Source: an uncultured Lachnospiraceae bacterium (lineage in GTDB: Bacteria; Bacillota; Clostridia; Lachnospirales; Lachnospiraceae). Taken from it: a stretch of DNA of 20,362 nucleotides. Both the position numbers and the translations under genes were made by a program. This document shows, one piece after another, positions 1 through 8,000 of this stretch. Positions within the stretch are counted from its first letter, which is position 1. The number at the start of each line of letters is the position of its first letter. The notes below the pieces were generated by a model. The model was not told the DNA's origin and did not search any database. It saw only the letters and a list, made by a program, of their open reading frames with translations. The stretch is from positions 1-20,362 of the forward strand of contig CABUZU010000022.1 of assembly GCA_902496125.1 (NCBI GenBank), given 5' to 3'.

Positions 1-219
1 AGCACGACAAGTGGTGACTGTACACTACCTCGTGTGTGTTGCAAACTTTCCTTCGCAACTCACACCTCTGCAAGCTCGTTGTACCGAATGTACATACGGG
101 CAGAATTATAAACCTTGTACAGTGACTTGTCGCCAGTTTCCTAACTTGACATTCGCTCCACGGAAAACCTACCAGTATCGGTAGCAACCTCGCGCTTCAT
201 TGCTATCATGTCACAGCGA
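1..219 (-). ncRNA. Structured 5' leader RNA (candidate ribosomal-protein operon leader), running off the left edge
   Basis: No ORF fits this stretch, but read on the minus strand it folds into a compact multi-hairpin RNA directly downstream of a good promoter. Pairings seen: a 5' domain closed by 208-213 with 147-152 and holding a hairpin 180-184/169-173; a long interrupted stem (125-132 with 5-12, 117-123 with 17-23) enclosing hairpins at 80-94 and 32-65. TTGC at 200-203 can pair with GCAA at 184-187, which partly competes with the 169-184 hairpin. From memory the layout and short conserved words resemble the leader before the S10 (rpsJ) operon of Lachnospiraceae, where excess ribosomal protein acts on the leader. 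The downstream gene lies outside the window, so this identity is inferred; the structure itself is solid. There is no T-box motif. Confidence 0.6.
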
Positions 220-224
220 TTAGG

Positions 225-253
225 AGTATACTATAGATTTTTTAAAAAAGCAA
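225..253 (-). promoter_or_regulatory. Sigma-A promoter of the leader RNA
   Basis: On the minus strand TTGCTT (253-248), a 17-bp spacer, then TATACT (230-225). Transcription would start near 219 and read into the structured leader. The -35 box lies inside the descending arm of the terminator of the upstream operon. Confidence 0.75.
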
Positions 254-303
254 GTACTTTTTCACAATTTTTTTATTTTTTTTGTACAAATGTGAGTACT
301 TGC
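244..303 (-). terminator. Intrinsic terminator of the phosphohexomutase operon
   Basis: Minus strand: arm GCAAGTACT (303-295), an inner CACA/TGTG pairing, an AT-rich loop, arm AGTACTTGC (258-250), then a run of six T. It lies 17 bp beyond the stop codon of the phosphohexomutase gene. Its second arm doubles as the -35 region of the next promoter. Confidence 0.7.
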
Positions 304-319
304 TCTTTTCACTCTATTT

Positions 320-1825
320 TTATTTTAGGCAAGAACGATCTAATTTATCAAAATCACTTAACAAATCAGCTAAAATTTTAAGAATTTTATCGCAATCTCC
401 TTCACGATATCCTTCAATATTTAATGGCATTAATGGATCATGTAAAGAAAGTCTAAGTAACGCCCATCCTTTTACCTCTTCTGAATCAAATCTTACACGA
501 ACACCCTCATAAGAAGGAGTTACTAATTCATAGCCATTTTCTTTCACCGCTTCTTCAAAATGTTTTAATACATCCTGTCCATAAGCTTTGAAATCTTCTG
601 TTAAAAGTTTCATACGATATTCTCTTGCTTCAAACTCTGGTTCTAATGCATCTATATAGGAAGAAACTACTTTATTTTCTTTCTTAGCAAGAGCTGCTGC
701 AATCAATAGTTTCACTGCTAGATATGCCCCATCATCTAAGAAATAATTCTCGCTAAGTGCCCCATGACCTGAGGTTTCAATGGCAAGTGGAGACACAATT
801 CCTTCCTTATTTAAGCGTTTTGATTCATTAATTACATTCTTATAACCACGTTTAAAACGATGCTGCTTCATTCCTAAATGGTCTTCTAAGAAATGTGTAA
901 GTCTTTCAGAAGTTACAGAGTCTGTTACCACCGTTCCACCTGGATAATCTTTTGCTAAGATTGCTGCCATCATGGCAATAATCGCATCACGATTTACTGC
1001 TTCTCCATCCGGAAGTACTGCTGACATACGGTCAACATCCGTATCAAAGATAATACCTAAATCTGAATGATTTGCTAAAACCGCATCCTGAATTGCCTTC
1101 ATTGCTTTCTTATCTTCTGGATTTGGAATATGATTTGGGAAATATCCATCAGGTTCTAAGAACTGGCTTCCTGTTGTATCTGCCCCTAATGGAACTAATA
1201 CCTTTTCTACAAAAAATCCACCTGCACCATTTCCTGCATCTACTGTAATACGAAGACCAGTAAGTGGCTTTTCATAATCGGTAGCATTCACACCTGCACG
1301 AATCTTTTCACATAAACTCTTACAATAAAGAGATAATGTATCCATCTTTTCTGCCTTTACATCAGTCTGTGTTTCTTCTAATATAGAAGCATGTTTTAAA
1401 ATCTCTGCTATATCTTCTTTTTCAAGACCACCATCTTTATCAAAGAACTTTAATCCATTACGGTTAAATGGTAAATGACTTGCTGTAATCATAATCGAAC
1501 CATCAAATGCTGTTTCAGGAAAAATCACAGTCATAAACATAGACGGAGTCGATACTAGTCCACAATCTACTGCTTTTGCACCCGTACTCATAATACCCTT
1601 ACTGGTTCCTTCCATTAAAGCATCTGCTGTAATACGAGAATCATGACCTAAACCAATTTTTAAGTTTGCTTCACTTTTACCTAATTTATTTGCTAGCCAT
1701 GCACTAAAAGCCTGTCCAATTCGATTGGCAATTGCTGGGGTTAAATTAACTGCCTCTCCTTCTACGCCTTCACAAGCAATCCCTCTAATATCACTTCCAT
1801 TTTGTAAATGTTTTAAATCACTCAT
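320..1825 (-). CDS. Phosphohexomutase (phosphomannomutase/phosphoglucomutase family)
   Basis: Interconverts hexose 1- and 6-phosphates in the cytosol, supplying precursors for glycans and cell envelope. The 501 residues carry the full alpha-D-phosphohexomutase layout: the phosphoserine loop TASHLP (114-119, Ser116; the usual form is TASHNP), the metal loop DTDVDR (261-266), the sugar-binding loop ETSGHGA (350-356) and a C-terminal phosphate-binding region with GVRVRF. The preference for mannose or glucose cannot be told from sequence. The ATG follows an AAGGAG site 5 bp upstream and lies 9 bp after the YbjQ stop, so it is the last gene of a four-gene operon that ends at the terminator at 244-303. 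Confidence 0.92.
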   Translation of the reverse strand: MSDLKHLQNGSDIRGIACEGVEGEAVNLTPAIANRIGQAFSAWLANKLGKSEANLKIGLGHDSRITADALMEGTSKGIMSTGAKAVDCGLVSTPSMFMTVIFPETAFDGSIMITASHLPFNRNGLKFFDKDGGLEKEDIAEILKHASILEETQTDVKAEKMDTLSLYCKSLCEKIRAGVNATDYEKPLTGLRITVDAGNGAGGFFVEKVLVPLGADTTGSQFLEPDGYFPNHIPNPEDKKAMKAIQDAVLANHSDLGIIFDTDVDRMSAVLPDGEAVNRDAIIAMMAAILAKDYPGGTVVTDSVTSERLTHFLEDHLGMKQHRFKRGYKNVINESKRLNKEGIVSPLAIETSGHGALSENYFLDDGAYLAVKLLIAAALAKKENKVVSSYIDALEPEFEAREYRMKLLTEDFKAYGQDVLKHFEEAVKENGYELVTPSYEGVRVRFDSEEVKGWALLRLSLHDPLMPLNIEGYREGDCDKILKILADLLSDFDKLDRSCLK

Positions 1826-1834
1826 ACAAACTCC

Positions 1835-2152
1835 TTATTCTTCTATAAACTTAACTGCTGTGCCATAAGCAATAACTTCGGCAGCTCCTTGCATCACTGC
1901 TGAGGAAGCATAGCGAATATTTACAATCGCATCAGCACCTAAACTTTCTGCTTCTTGTGTCATTCTCTTCGTTGCAAGTGCTCTAGCTTCATTCATCATT
2001 TCTGTATAAGCCTTTAATTCGCCACCTACTAAAGTCTTAAAAGACTGTGCAATATCCTTACCTACATTTTTAGATTGAATGGTACTTCCTTTTACTAGTC
2101 CTAACATTTCTAATTTTTTACCGGTAATGTAATCAGTATTTACTAAGATCAT
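1835..2152 (-). CDS. YbjQ/UPF0145 family protein
   Basis: A small soluble protein of about 105 residues. The core GADAIVNIRY followed by a Ser-rich turn and GAAEVIAYGTAV is characteristic of the YbjQ (UPF0145) family, described as putative heavy-metal-binding domains that assemble into rings; the cellular role is unclear. An in-frame GTG at 2164 would add four residues, but the AAGGA motif abuts it with no spacing. The ATG at 2152 lies 11 bp behind AAGGAG and gives the usual family N terminus (MILVNT), so I prefer it. The start overlaps the 3' end of the upstream small membrane gene by 20 bp, suggesting translational coupling. Confidence 0.85.
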   Translation of the reverse strand: MILVNTDYITGKKLEMLGLVKGSTIQSKNVGKDIAQSFKTLVGGELKAYTEMMNEARALATKRMTQEAESLGADAIVNIRYASSAVMQGAAEVIAYGTAVKFIEE

Positions 2153-2360
2153 CTTCTTCGCCACTCCTTATCTCATTAATTCTTTCAATTAATACATGGA
2201 TACTTACTGCAATTAAGCCAATTAAAATAAGACCTAATGTTATCGTCATCCATGCTGGTGCATCTATATATAAAACGATAGTTAAATATAGCACTAAGTA
2301 TATCACAGTAATAGCGGTTATCACAATAGGTGCAATCATTTTCTTTGCATGATTAGACAT
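2133..2360 (-). CDS. Small two-helix membrane protein of unknown function
   Basis: 75 residues with two hydrophobic segments (about 8-32 and 38-60) and a charged C-terminal tail, so a small integral membrane protein. I do not recognise a named family. It overlaps the DUF815 gene by 8 bp and the YbjQ gene by 20-32 bp, the pattern of a translationally coupled operon, which argues that it is a real gene. A role as membrane partner of either neighbour is only a guess. Confidence 0.75.
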   Translation of the reverse strand: MSNHAKKMIAPIVITAITVIYLVLYLTIVLYIDAPAWMTITLGLILIGLIAVSIHVLIERINEIRSGEEDDLSKY

Positions 2361-3684
2361 TTGCCTCTTCCTTTTCTTCCTTAAAACCTAATAAATAGTT
2401 AACAAATTGCTGTGCTGTTCGACCAGAGATACCACCATGACTTAACTCCCACTTATTTGCCTCTGCACAAAGTTTATCATCGGGCATGGTAATTCCTGCT
2501 TTTCTTGCAAGACCTATCACAATATTGAAGTAATCCCTCTGATTTGGCTTAGAATAGCCAATCTTAACACCAAAACGATTAACTAAAGACATCTTCTCTT
2601 CAATGGTGTCAGACTTATGAATACCGTTGTCTACTTTTACATCATCTCTGTCAGACCAAGTTTCCTTAATTAAATGACGACGATTTGAAGTTGCATAAAT
2701 TAAGATATTTTCTGGTTTGGTTTCCACGCCACCTTCAATCACTGCCTTTAAGAATTTATATTCAATTTCAAACTCTTCAAAAGATAAATCATCCATATAA
2801 ATAATAAATTTATAGTTACGATTCTTAATCTGTGCAATAACTGTGGATAAATCCTTAAATTGATGTTTATAAATCTCAATCATACGAAGTCCTTGGTCAT
2901 AGAATTGGTTGACAATAGCCTTAATGCTAGTAGACTTACCAGTACCACTATCACCATAGAGTAATGCATTGTTTGCTTTTCGTCCTTCTACAAATGCCTT
3001 CGTATTATCCACTAATTTCTTCTTCTGAATCTCATATCCAATTAAATCATCTAACATGACCTTATCCATGTTGTTGATTGGTTTAAGAATGACACCACCC
3101 TTGCCATCTTCTGCTTGAATACGGAATGCCTTATTAAGACCAAACATACCAACGCCATAAGCTTTATAAAATTCTGTTACATAATTAAAGAAGTCATTTT
3201 CATCTTTTGTCGTTTCTAATTGCTCACTTAAATCTCTTACCTTTTCACTTACATTTTTATTATACATAAGTTCTGGCTTACCAATTGCTTTATAATTAGA
3301 AATATGACTAAAACAATCAATTCCTAATTCTTCTTCTAACCAAGTAAAATCATAGTCAAATAATGCCTTAAATGCACGAAAATCATTCTTTGCAAAATAA
3401 TTTACACTTCCATCATTTGCACCAATTTTTTCACAAGTAATACTAAATGGATTCTCATCGGTAATTAATAAAAATGTTAAATAATTATGCCAAAGATTTT
3501 TATCAAATCCATAATCTGTAGATACTTCAAGGATTCTTTTGATTTGTTTATAAACTCTTGTGATTAATTCATCTTTTGACTGTGTATGTTCTTTTGCATT
3601 TTTACAAATATCTGCAAGTTGCATTAAAATAGAGTCCTCTGCTAAGTCTCCGTAAATAATAAGTTTTGAAACAATATGATTCAT
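2353..3684 (-). CDS. DUF815-family AAA+ ATPase
   Basis: A 443-residue cytosolic P-loop ATPase. The N-terminal half (1-200) is helical and family-specific. The ATPase domain follows, with Walker A GDSGTGKS (244-251), Walker B FIIYMDDL (293-300) and a sensor-1-like TSNRRH (332-337); a lid segment GISGRTAQQFVNYLLGF lies near the C terminus. This arrangement is that of DUF815 ATPases, which are common in clostridia but have no settled function. The ATG has AGGGGG 8 bp upstream, and a promoter lies at 3708-3735. First gene of an operon with the small membrane protein, the YbjQ protein and the phosphohexomutase. Confidence 0.88.
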   Translation of the reverse strand: MNHIVSKLIIYGDLAEDSILMQLADICKNAKEHTQSKDELITRVYKQIKRILEVSTDYGFDKNLWHNYLTFLLITDENPFSITCEKIGANDGSVNYFAKNDFRAFKALFDYDFTWLEEELGIDCFSHISNYKAIGKPELMYNKNVSEKVRDLSEQLETTKDENDFFNYVTEFYKAYGVGMFGLNKAFRIQAEDGKGGVILKPINNMDKVMLDDLIGYEIQKKKLVDNTKAFVEGRKANNALLYGDSGTGKSTSIKAIVNQFYDQGLRMIEIYKHQFKDLSTVIAQIKNRNYKFIIYMDDLSFEEFEIEYKFLKAVIEGGVETKPENILIYATSNRRHLIKETWSDRDDVKVDNGIHKSDTIEEKMSLVNRFGVKIGYSKPNQRDYFNIVIGLARKAGITMPDDKLCAEANKWELSHGGISGRTAQQFVNYLLGFKEEKEEANV

Positions 3685-3707
3685 GTCTAATTCCCCCTTA
3701 TGGGTTT

Positions 3708-3735
3708 ATTATAATCACTTTTTATGATTTCGCAA
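3708..3735 (-). promoter_or_regulatory. Promoter of the DUF815 operon
   Basis: Minus strand TTGCGA (3735-3730), a 16-bp spacer and a perfect TATAAT (3713-3708), about 25 bp before the start codon. Confidence 0.65.
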
Positions 3736-3748
3736 GCTTTTTATATAC

Positions 3749-3778
3749 AAAAGAAGGAGCTGCTACGACAACTCCTTC
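3749..3778 (-). terminator. Intrinsic terminator after the Rrf2 gene
   Basis: Minus strand GAAGGAG (3778-3772), a 12-nt loop, CTCCTTC (3759-3753), then TTTT. It begins 5 bp after the Rrf2 stop codon. The short T-run suggests moderate strength. Confidence 0.65.
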
Positions 3779-3782
3779 CTTA

Positions 3783-4193
3783 TTACACTTCTCTCTTAAT
3801 TAAATTCTCCAACGTCACACTATCCAAATAGGCCTCAATTACTCCATCTAACTTTCTCCACATCGGAAGTGTAATACAGTCTGCGGACTTCTCACAATTA
3901 TCCGTACCATAGTCAAGACAAGCCACTGGCGTCAAACTTCCCTCAGATAACTTTAAAATCTGTGCTATCGTATATTCGCTAGCAGGACGTATTAATTTAT
4001 ATCCACCATCTTTTCCTCTTTGGCTAGATAATTCTCCTGCTTTATTTAATAAGGAAACAATTGACTCCAAATATTTCATAGAAATTCCTTGTCTTTGTGC
4101 AATTTCTTTCAAGGAAATATAACCTTCTCCTTCATGTTGAGCCAAATCTATCATAACACGCAGCGCATAACGTCCCTTTGTTGTAATTTTCAT
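3783..4193 (-). CDS. Rrf2/IscR-type transcriptional regulator with a three-cysteine motif
   Basis: 136 residues with an N-terminal winged helix-turn-helix typical of Rrf2 proteins (MKITTKGRYALRVMIDLA; recognition region ISMKYLESIVSLLNKAGEL; wing GKDGGY). Three cysteines (92, 100, 106; spacing CX7CX5C) sit where IscR, NsrR and relatives bind an Fe-S cluster, so it could sense iron-sulfur status, oxygen or NO. IscR itself has CX5CX5C, so the cofactor is uncertain. The start is the ATG at 4193, with AAAGGAG 8 bp upstream; the upstream in-frame extension to 4235 lacks an RBS and family similarity. The gene has its own promoter with a palindrome over the -35, suggesting autoregulation. It directly follows the BCCT gene and no terminator is visible between them, so read-through from the GRE operon is possible. 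Confidence 0.88.
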   Translation of the reverse strand: MKITTKGRYALRVMIDLAQHEGEGYISLKEIAQRQGISMKYLESIVSLLNKAGELSSQRGKDGGYKLIRPASEYTIAQILKLSEGSLTPVACLDYGTDNCEKSADCITLPMWRKLDGVIEAYLDSVTLENLIKREV

Positions 4194-4223
4194 TTTGTAG
4201 GCTCCTTTCGTATTCTTATCTTT

Positions 4224-4256
4224 AGTATACTTCAAAATTCCTACAAAATCAATAGG
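4224..4256 (-). promoter_or_regulatory. Rrf2 promoter with overlapping palindrome
   Basis: Minus strand TTGATT (4252-4247), a 17-bp spacer, TATACT (4229-4224). A dyad CCTA-N9-TAGG (4240-4256) covers the -35 box, a natural place for an autorepressor. The promoter sits immediately after the BCCT stop codon (4260). Confidence 0.6.
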
Positions 4257-4259
4257 GAT

Positions 4260-5762
4260 TTATTGACTCTTTTCTTCTCGTAAGGCTTTTACCAAACTAA
4301 CACAGGCTCCTACCATTATAAATAGGAAAGGAAATGCCATGACAATGGATACCACTTGAACGGCTGAAACTCCACCTGATACAATTAATACAAAAGCAAA
4401 GACTGCTTGTAAAATTCCCCAAATAATTTTTTTATAATTGGGTGGATTATCTTCTCCCTCTGATGTCATCATAGCTAAGACAAAAGTAGCTGAATCAGCA
4501 GAAGTAATAAAAAATGTAACTAATAAAACAATGGTTAAAATAGATAAGACTATTCCAAATTTATATTCATGAAATACAATAAATAAAGCAGTTTGAGGTG
4601 AAGCAACCATTTGTAACAATTGTTCTAAAGAAAAATGGTCTGCTACATTTAAACCAACACCTCCAAAAACAGAAAACCAAAAAATCGATGTAAGCGTTGG
4701 TGCTAAAATTACTCCACAAATAAATTCTTTTATTGTTCTTCCTTTAGAAATTCGAGCTATAAAAATTCCAACAAATGGAGCCCATCCAGTCCACCATGCC
4801 CAATAAAATACTCGCCAATTAAAAATCCAAGTATTATCGCCAAATGGATTAATTCTTAAACTATCACCAAAGAAGTTCATTACATATTCTCCCACTCCAT
4901 TAGTCATAATATTTAGAATATTTACAGTAGGACCTATTATGAAAGAAGAAAATAATAACACTATTGATAAAATTAAATTAAAATTTGAAAGCATTTTAAT
5001 GCCTTTACCTACACCGCTAGTAGCACTTTTTAGATAACAACAAGCAATAATTACAATTACTAATATCCATGTTCTTACATTATCTGGAATACCAAATAAA
5101 TAATTCATTCCATTGCAAATCTGCATACATCCCATACCAAAGGAAGTTGCAACTCCTACTACGGTTAACACGACTGCAAAAATATCAATTACCTTTCCAA
5201 CCTTACCTTCTACTTTTTTTCTGCCAAACAACGGAATAAATAAACTACTAACTAACCCTTTTTCTTTTTTTCGATATTGAGTATAAGCTAAACATAATCC
5301 AACTACTGCATAACAAGCCCAAGGATGAAGTCCCCAATGCATAAAACAAGAGCGAATAGCAAATCTTGCCGCTTCTTCAGTTTGTGGTTCAATTCCTGTA
5401 ATGGGACTAACATAATGTGATAAAGGCTCTGATATTCCCCAAAATACAAGACCTACACCCATTCCTGCACAAAAAAGCATGGCAAACCAAGAAATGGTAC
5501 TATATTCTGGTTTTTCATCATCACTCCCTAATCGAATTTTTCCAAATTTACTAAAAGCAATGATTAAACAAAAAATCACAAAAAACATCATGATAAGTAA
5601 ATACATCCAAGAAAAGTTATTTTTTAGAAAGCTCATTAGTGCATTGGCTCTTTCAAGAAATGAATCTCTTACTAAAATTCCAACGATCGAAAAAATCATA
5701 GTAATCATTAATGAGATTATAAATACACTATTTACTTTTTTATCTTTCATATATCTATTCAC
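4260..5762 (-). CDS. BCCT-family betaine/carnitine/choline transporter
   Basis: A 500-residue inner-membrane carrier of the BCCT family, which moves quaternary trimethylammonium or betaine substrates. The TM3 motif AGMGVGLVFWG (99-109), an aromatic-rich RSCFMHWGLHPWACY, and the signature WAWWTGWAPFVG (321-332) that lines the aromatic substrate box are all present. The Gly-rich stretch is closer to Na+-coupled BetP (MGIGL) than to the CaiT exchanger (MGAGL), so sodium-driven uptake is more likely. It is the last gene of the proC-GRE operon; the GTG start at 5762 overlaps the MFS stop by 8 bp and the RBS is weak, suggesting coupling. In context the likely cargo is a betaine broken down by this locus, such as hydroxyproline betaine. 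An ATG at 5750 is an alternative start. Confidence 0.9.
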   Translation of the reverse strand: MNRYMKDKKVNSVFIISLMITMIFSIVGILVRDSFLERANALMSFLKNNFSWMYLLIMMFFVIFCLIIAFSKFGKIRLGSDDEKPEYSTISWFAMLFCAGMGVGLVFWGISEPLSHYVSPITGIEPQTEEAARFAIRSCFMHWGLHPWACYAVVGLCLAYTQYRKKEKGLVSSLFIPLFGRKKVEGKVGKVIDIFAVVLTVVGVATSFGMGCMQICNGMNYLFGIPDNVRTWILVIVIIACCYLKSATSGVGKGIKMLSNFNLILSIVLLFSSFIIGPTVNILNIMTNGVGEYVMNFFGDSLRINPFGDNTWIFNWRVFYWAWWTGWAPFVGIFIARISKGRTIKEFICGVILAPTLTSIFWFSVFGGVGLNVADHFSLEQLLQMVASPQTALFIVFHEYKFGIVLSILTIVLLVTFFITSADSATFVLAMMTSEGEDNPPNYKKIIWGILQAVFAFVLIVSGGVSAVQVVSIVMAFPFLFIMVGACVSLVKALREEKSQ

Positions 5763-7005
5763 TTACTTTCTGAATTTGTTTTGTACGTCTAACTAGAAGA
5801 AATCCTGAAATAATACCTACAATTGCAAAAACAATCATAAGAATAAAAATTTTATCAAATCCTGCTGCTACATTACCAGCTTCTGTTGCTTTATCAATCC
5901 ATTTACCACAAATCGGTGCAACAACGAAATCTGGAATAAAGGCTACAAATGAAATAATACCTGTTGCAATCGCTGTCATCTTTGCTGGAATTCCTGCCTG
6001 TTCCATAACAGACCAATAAGTTGATTTAATTACGTTTGCAAAGAATGCTGTTAATAATGATAATCCTATGCATAATGGAACAACCTTACTTGTAGTCATT
6101 ACACCTGCTACACAAGCAATAATGCAAATCAAAATAATCATTAATCCATTGCCTTTATAAGTAAATCTATCCATTACAAATCCACCAAGAAATCCAGCAA
6201 CAAATACAATAATATAACTTCTTACAATACCAAGAGTGGTTGCAAGAGAAGGAGAAATCTTTAATACTTGTACGGTATAAGTTGTTAAATAACCATTTCC
6301 CAAACTCCAAGTCATGAAAGCTCCCATAATTAAGAAAATCGTAATCCAAACTCCAGGATTTTTCAAAACATCCACCATACTAAACTTTTCTTCTTCCCCA
6401 TTTGCAGCATCCGCTGTTTTGTCTTCTTTGGGAATAAAAATAAAGGTAAGTACCAATAAAACAAAGATAATACCCGCAGCTACTAATAACATGGTTCGAA
6501 TTCCAAGTGCTGGTGAAGCAATAGCACCAACAATTCCTAAGAATAAGAAACCACATAAAGTCTGTACAATACCACGAGTTGCTTCACTACTACCAAAGAT
6601 GGTACTCTGGTTTTTCTCATTTCCAAGACTACGAATTCCGTTTAAGTAAGCGGACCAAAGTGTTGCAATACTAAAGAATCCATATAGTGCATGAATCACA
6701 AGTAATACTGGATAATTGGTAGTAAACGCAAATGCAATAGTCAAAATTACAAAAGAACCTAAGGTTACAATAAATAAATTTCGAGTTGAAAAACGGTCTG
6801 CTAAAATACCACCAATTGGATAAGATAGGGTACTAACTAAGTTTACTGCTGTTGCAAGCATACCCATCTGTGTATTATTAAGACCAAGTGCTGTCATCAT
6901 TTGGTCATAAAAAGTATAACGCAAATAAGGAATCTGGTAAGCAATCGCTACCGTTGCACTTAAAATGAAGAACACCATAAAATTTCTAAAGCCCAGTTTT
7001 TTCAT
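5755..7005 (-). CDS. MFS transporter
   Basis: 416 residues with twelve predicted hydrophobic segments, the MFS loop 2-3 motif GGILADRF (65-72) and a charged central loop near 195-210. The substrate cannot be read from sequence. The ATG follows AAAGGGG and lies 25 bp after the activase stop. Because the same operon also has a BCCT carrier, this one may import a second form of the substrate or export an end product such as N-methylproline or proline; that is inference. Confidence 0.85.
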   Translation of the reverse strand: MKKLGFRNFMVFFILSATVAIAYQIPYLRYTFYDQMMTALGLNNTQMGMLATAVNLVSTLSYPIGGILADRFSTRNLFIVTLGSFVILTIAFAFTTNYPVLLVIHALYGFFSIATLWSAYLNGIRSLGNEKNQSTIFGSSEATRGIVQTLCGFLFLGIVGAIASPALGIRTMLLVAAGIIFVLLVLTFIFIPKEDKTADAANGEEEKFSMVDVLKNPGVWITIFLIMGAFMTWSLGNGYLTTYTVQVLKISPSLATTLGIVRSYIIVFVAGFLGGFVMDRFTYKGNGLMIILICIIACVAGVMTTSKVVPLCIGLSLLTAFFANVIKSTYWSVMEQAGIPAKMTAIATGIISFVAFIPDFVVAPICGKWIDKATEAGNVAAGFDKIFILMIVFAIVGIISGFLLVRRTKQIQKVSE

Positions 7006-7030
7006 AAAACCCCTCTTTCTAGATAAACAC

Positions 7031-7966
7031 CTATATCTCTTTTCCTGAAATCTTTACCCTAAATGGCAAGTCTAGCCCTTTTAAAAACTTTACTTTCTCA
7101 TATGCCTCATCAAACGTCATTGGTGGTAAGTCTTTTAATTCATACTCCCTTCCAATGGATTCATAAGTAATTTGTCCTAAACGATGATAGGGAAGAAATT
7201 CTAATTCCGAACAATTTTCTAAACTTTTGCAATAATTTGCTGTTTCTAAAATATTTTCATAAGAATCATTAACGTCCCATATCAATGGCAAACGAATATG
7301 TAATGCATTTTTCTTACAGTATTTAGACGCTTTTCGGGTATTTTCTAAGATTGTCTGGTTATCTACACCCGTCCATTTTTTATGTGCCTCTCTATTCATT
7401 AATTTAATATCTACATAAAATTCATCTAAATAAGGAAGTAACATTTCTACGTTCCTATAACTGCCAAACATATCCAATTCTGCCATAGTATGAATTGCTG
7501 AGTCCTTGCACTGCATTAACAGTTCTTTTGCAAATCCTGCTTGTCGTAAAACATCTCCGCCACTTAAAGTGACTCCACCCCCTGAATGAAAATAAAAAAT
7601 TTCATCTCGTAAAATAATTTTCATTACTTCCTTTACAGTCATCAATTTACCAAAAACTCCTAATGCATTTTTTAAACAGCGACTCACACATTGATAACAA
7701 GAATTACATCTTTGTCTATCGACTATTACTTTCCTTGTCTGTTCATCAAATGATAAAGCATTTTGCCTACATATTTCTACACATCTTCCACAAGAGATAC
7801 ATTTTTCTGACTTATAATAAAGTTGCGCTGCCTCTATTTGAGACTCTGGTGTAGAACACCATTTACATTTAAGAGGGCAACCCTTAAAGAACACCACAGT
7901 TCGTAGTCCTTTTCCATCATTTGGAGAAATCTTTTCAATTCTTAAAATCTGTGCCTTCTGTTCCAT
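7031..7966 (-). CDS. Glycyl radical enzyme activating enzyme (radical SAM)
   Basis: Uses a [4Fe-4S] cluster and S-adenosylmethionine to install the glycyl radical on the GRE encoded just upstream. Seen in 311 residues: the radical-SAM motif CX3CX2C (Cys30, 34, 37, in GCPLKCKWC), then two ferredoxin-type CX2CX2CX3C clusters (56-66 and 87-97) as in GRE activases other than that of pyruvate formate-lyase. The SAM-binding motif reads GGGVTLSGGD (Asp138) where Glu is usual. I chose the ATG at 7966 because AGAAGGG lies 7 bp upstream and the start then fits the family; the ATG pair at 7988-7993 has no RBS. The gene lies about 34 bp after the GRE stop. Confidence 0.92.
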   Translation of the reverse strand: MEQKAQILRIEKISPNDGKGLRTVVFFKGCPLKCKWCSTPESQIEAAQLYYKSEKCISCGRCVEICRQNALSFDEQTRKVIVDRQRCNSCYQCVSRCLKNALGVFGKLMTVKEVMKIILRDEIFYFHSGGGVTLSGGDVLRQAGFAKELLMQCKDSAIHTMAELDMFGSYRNVEMLLPYLDEFYVDIKLMNREAHKKWTGVDNQTILENTRKASKYCKKNALHIRLPLIWDVNDSYENILETANYCKSLENCSELEFLPYHRLGQITYESIGREYELKDLPPMTFDEAYEKVKFLKGLDLPFRVKISGKEI

Positions 7967-8000
7967 AAGTTTTGCCCTTCTTTCTGTCATCATTTATTTT

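Noticed and set aside
1..240. T-box riboswitch, tRNA gene or group II intron end
   Set aside because: There is no T-box sequence, no cloverleaf, and no domain V-like hairpin; the fold is a different multi-hairpin arrangement.
5479..5796. Small plus-strand open frames opposite the BCCT, MFS, GRE and PTS genes
   Set aside because: They lie antisense to well-supported genes, lack ribosome binding sites and family motifs, and reflect the base composition of the real gene on the other strand.
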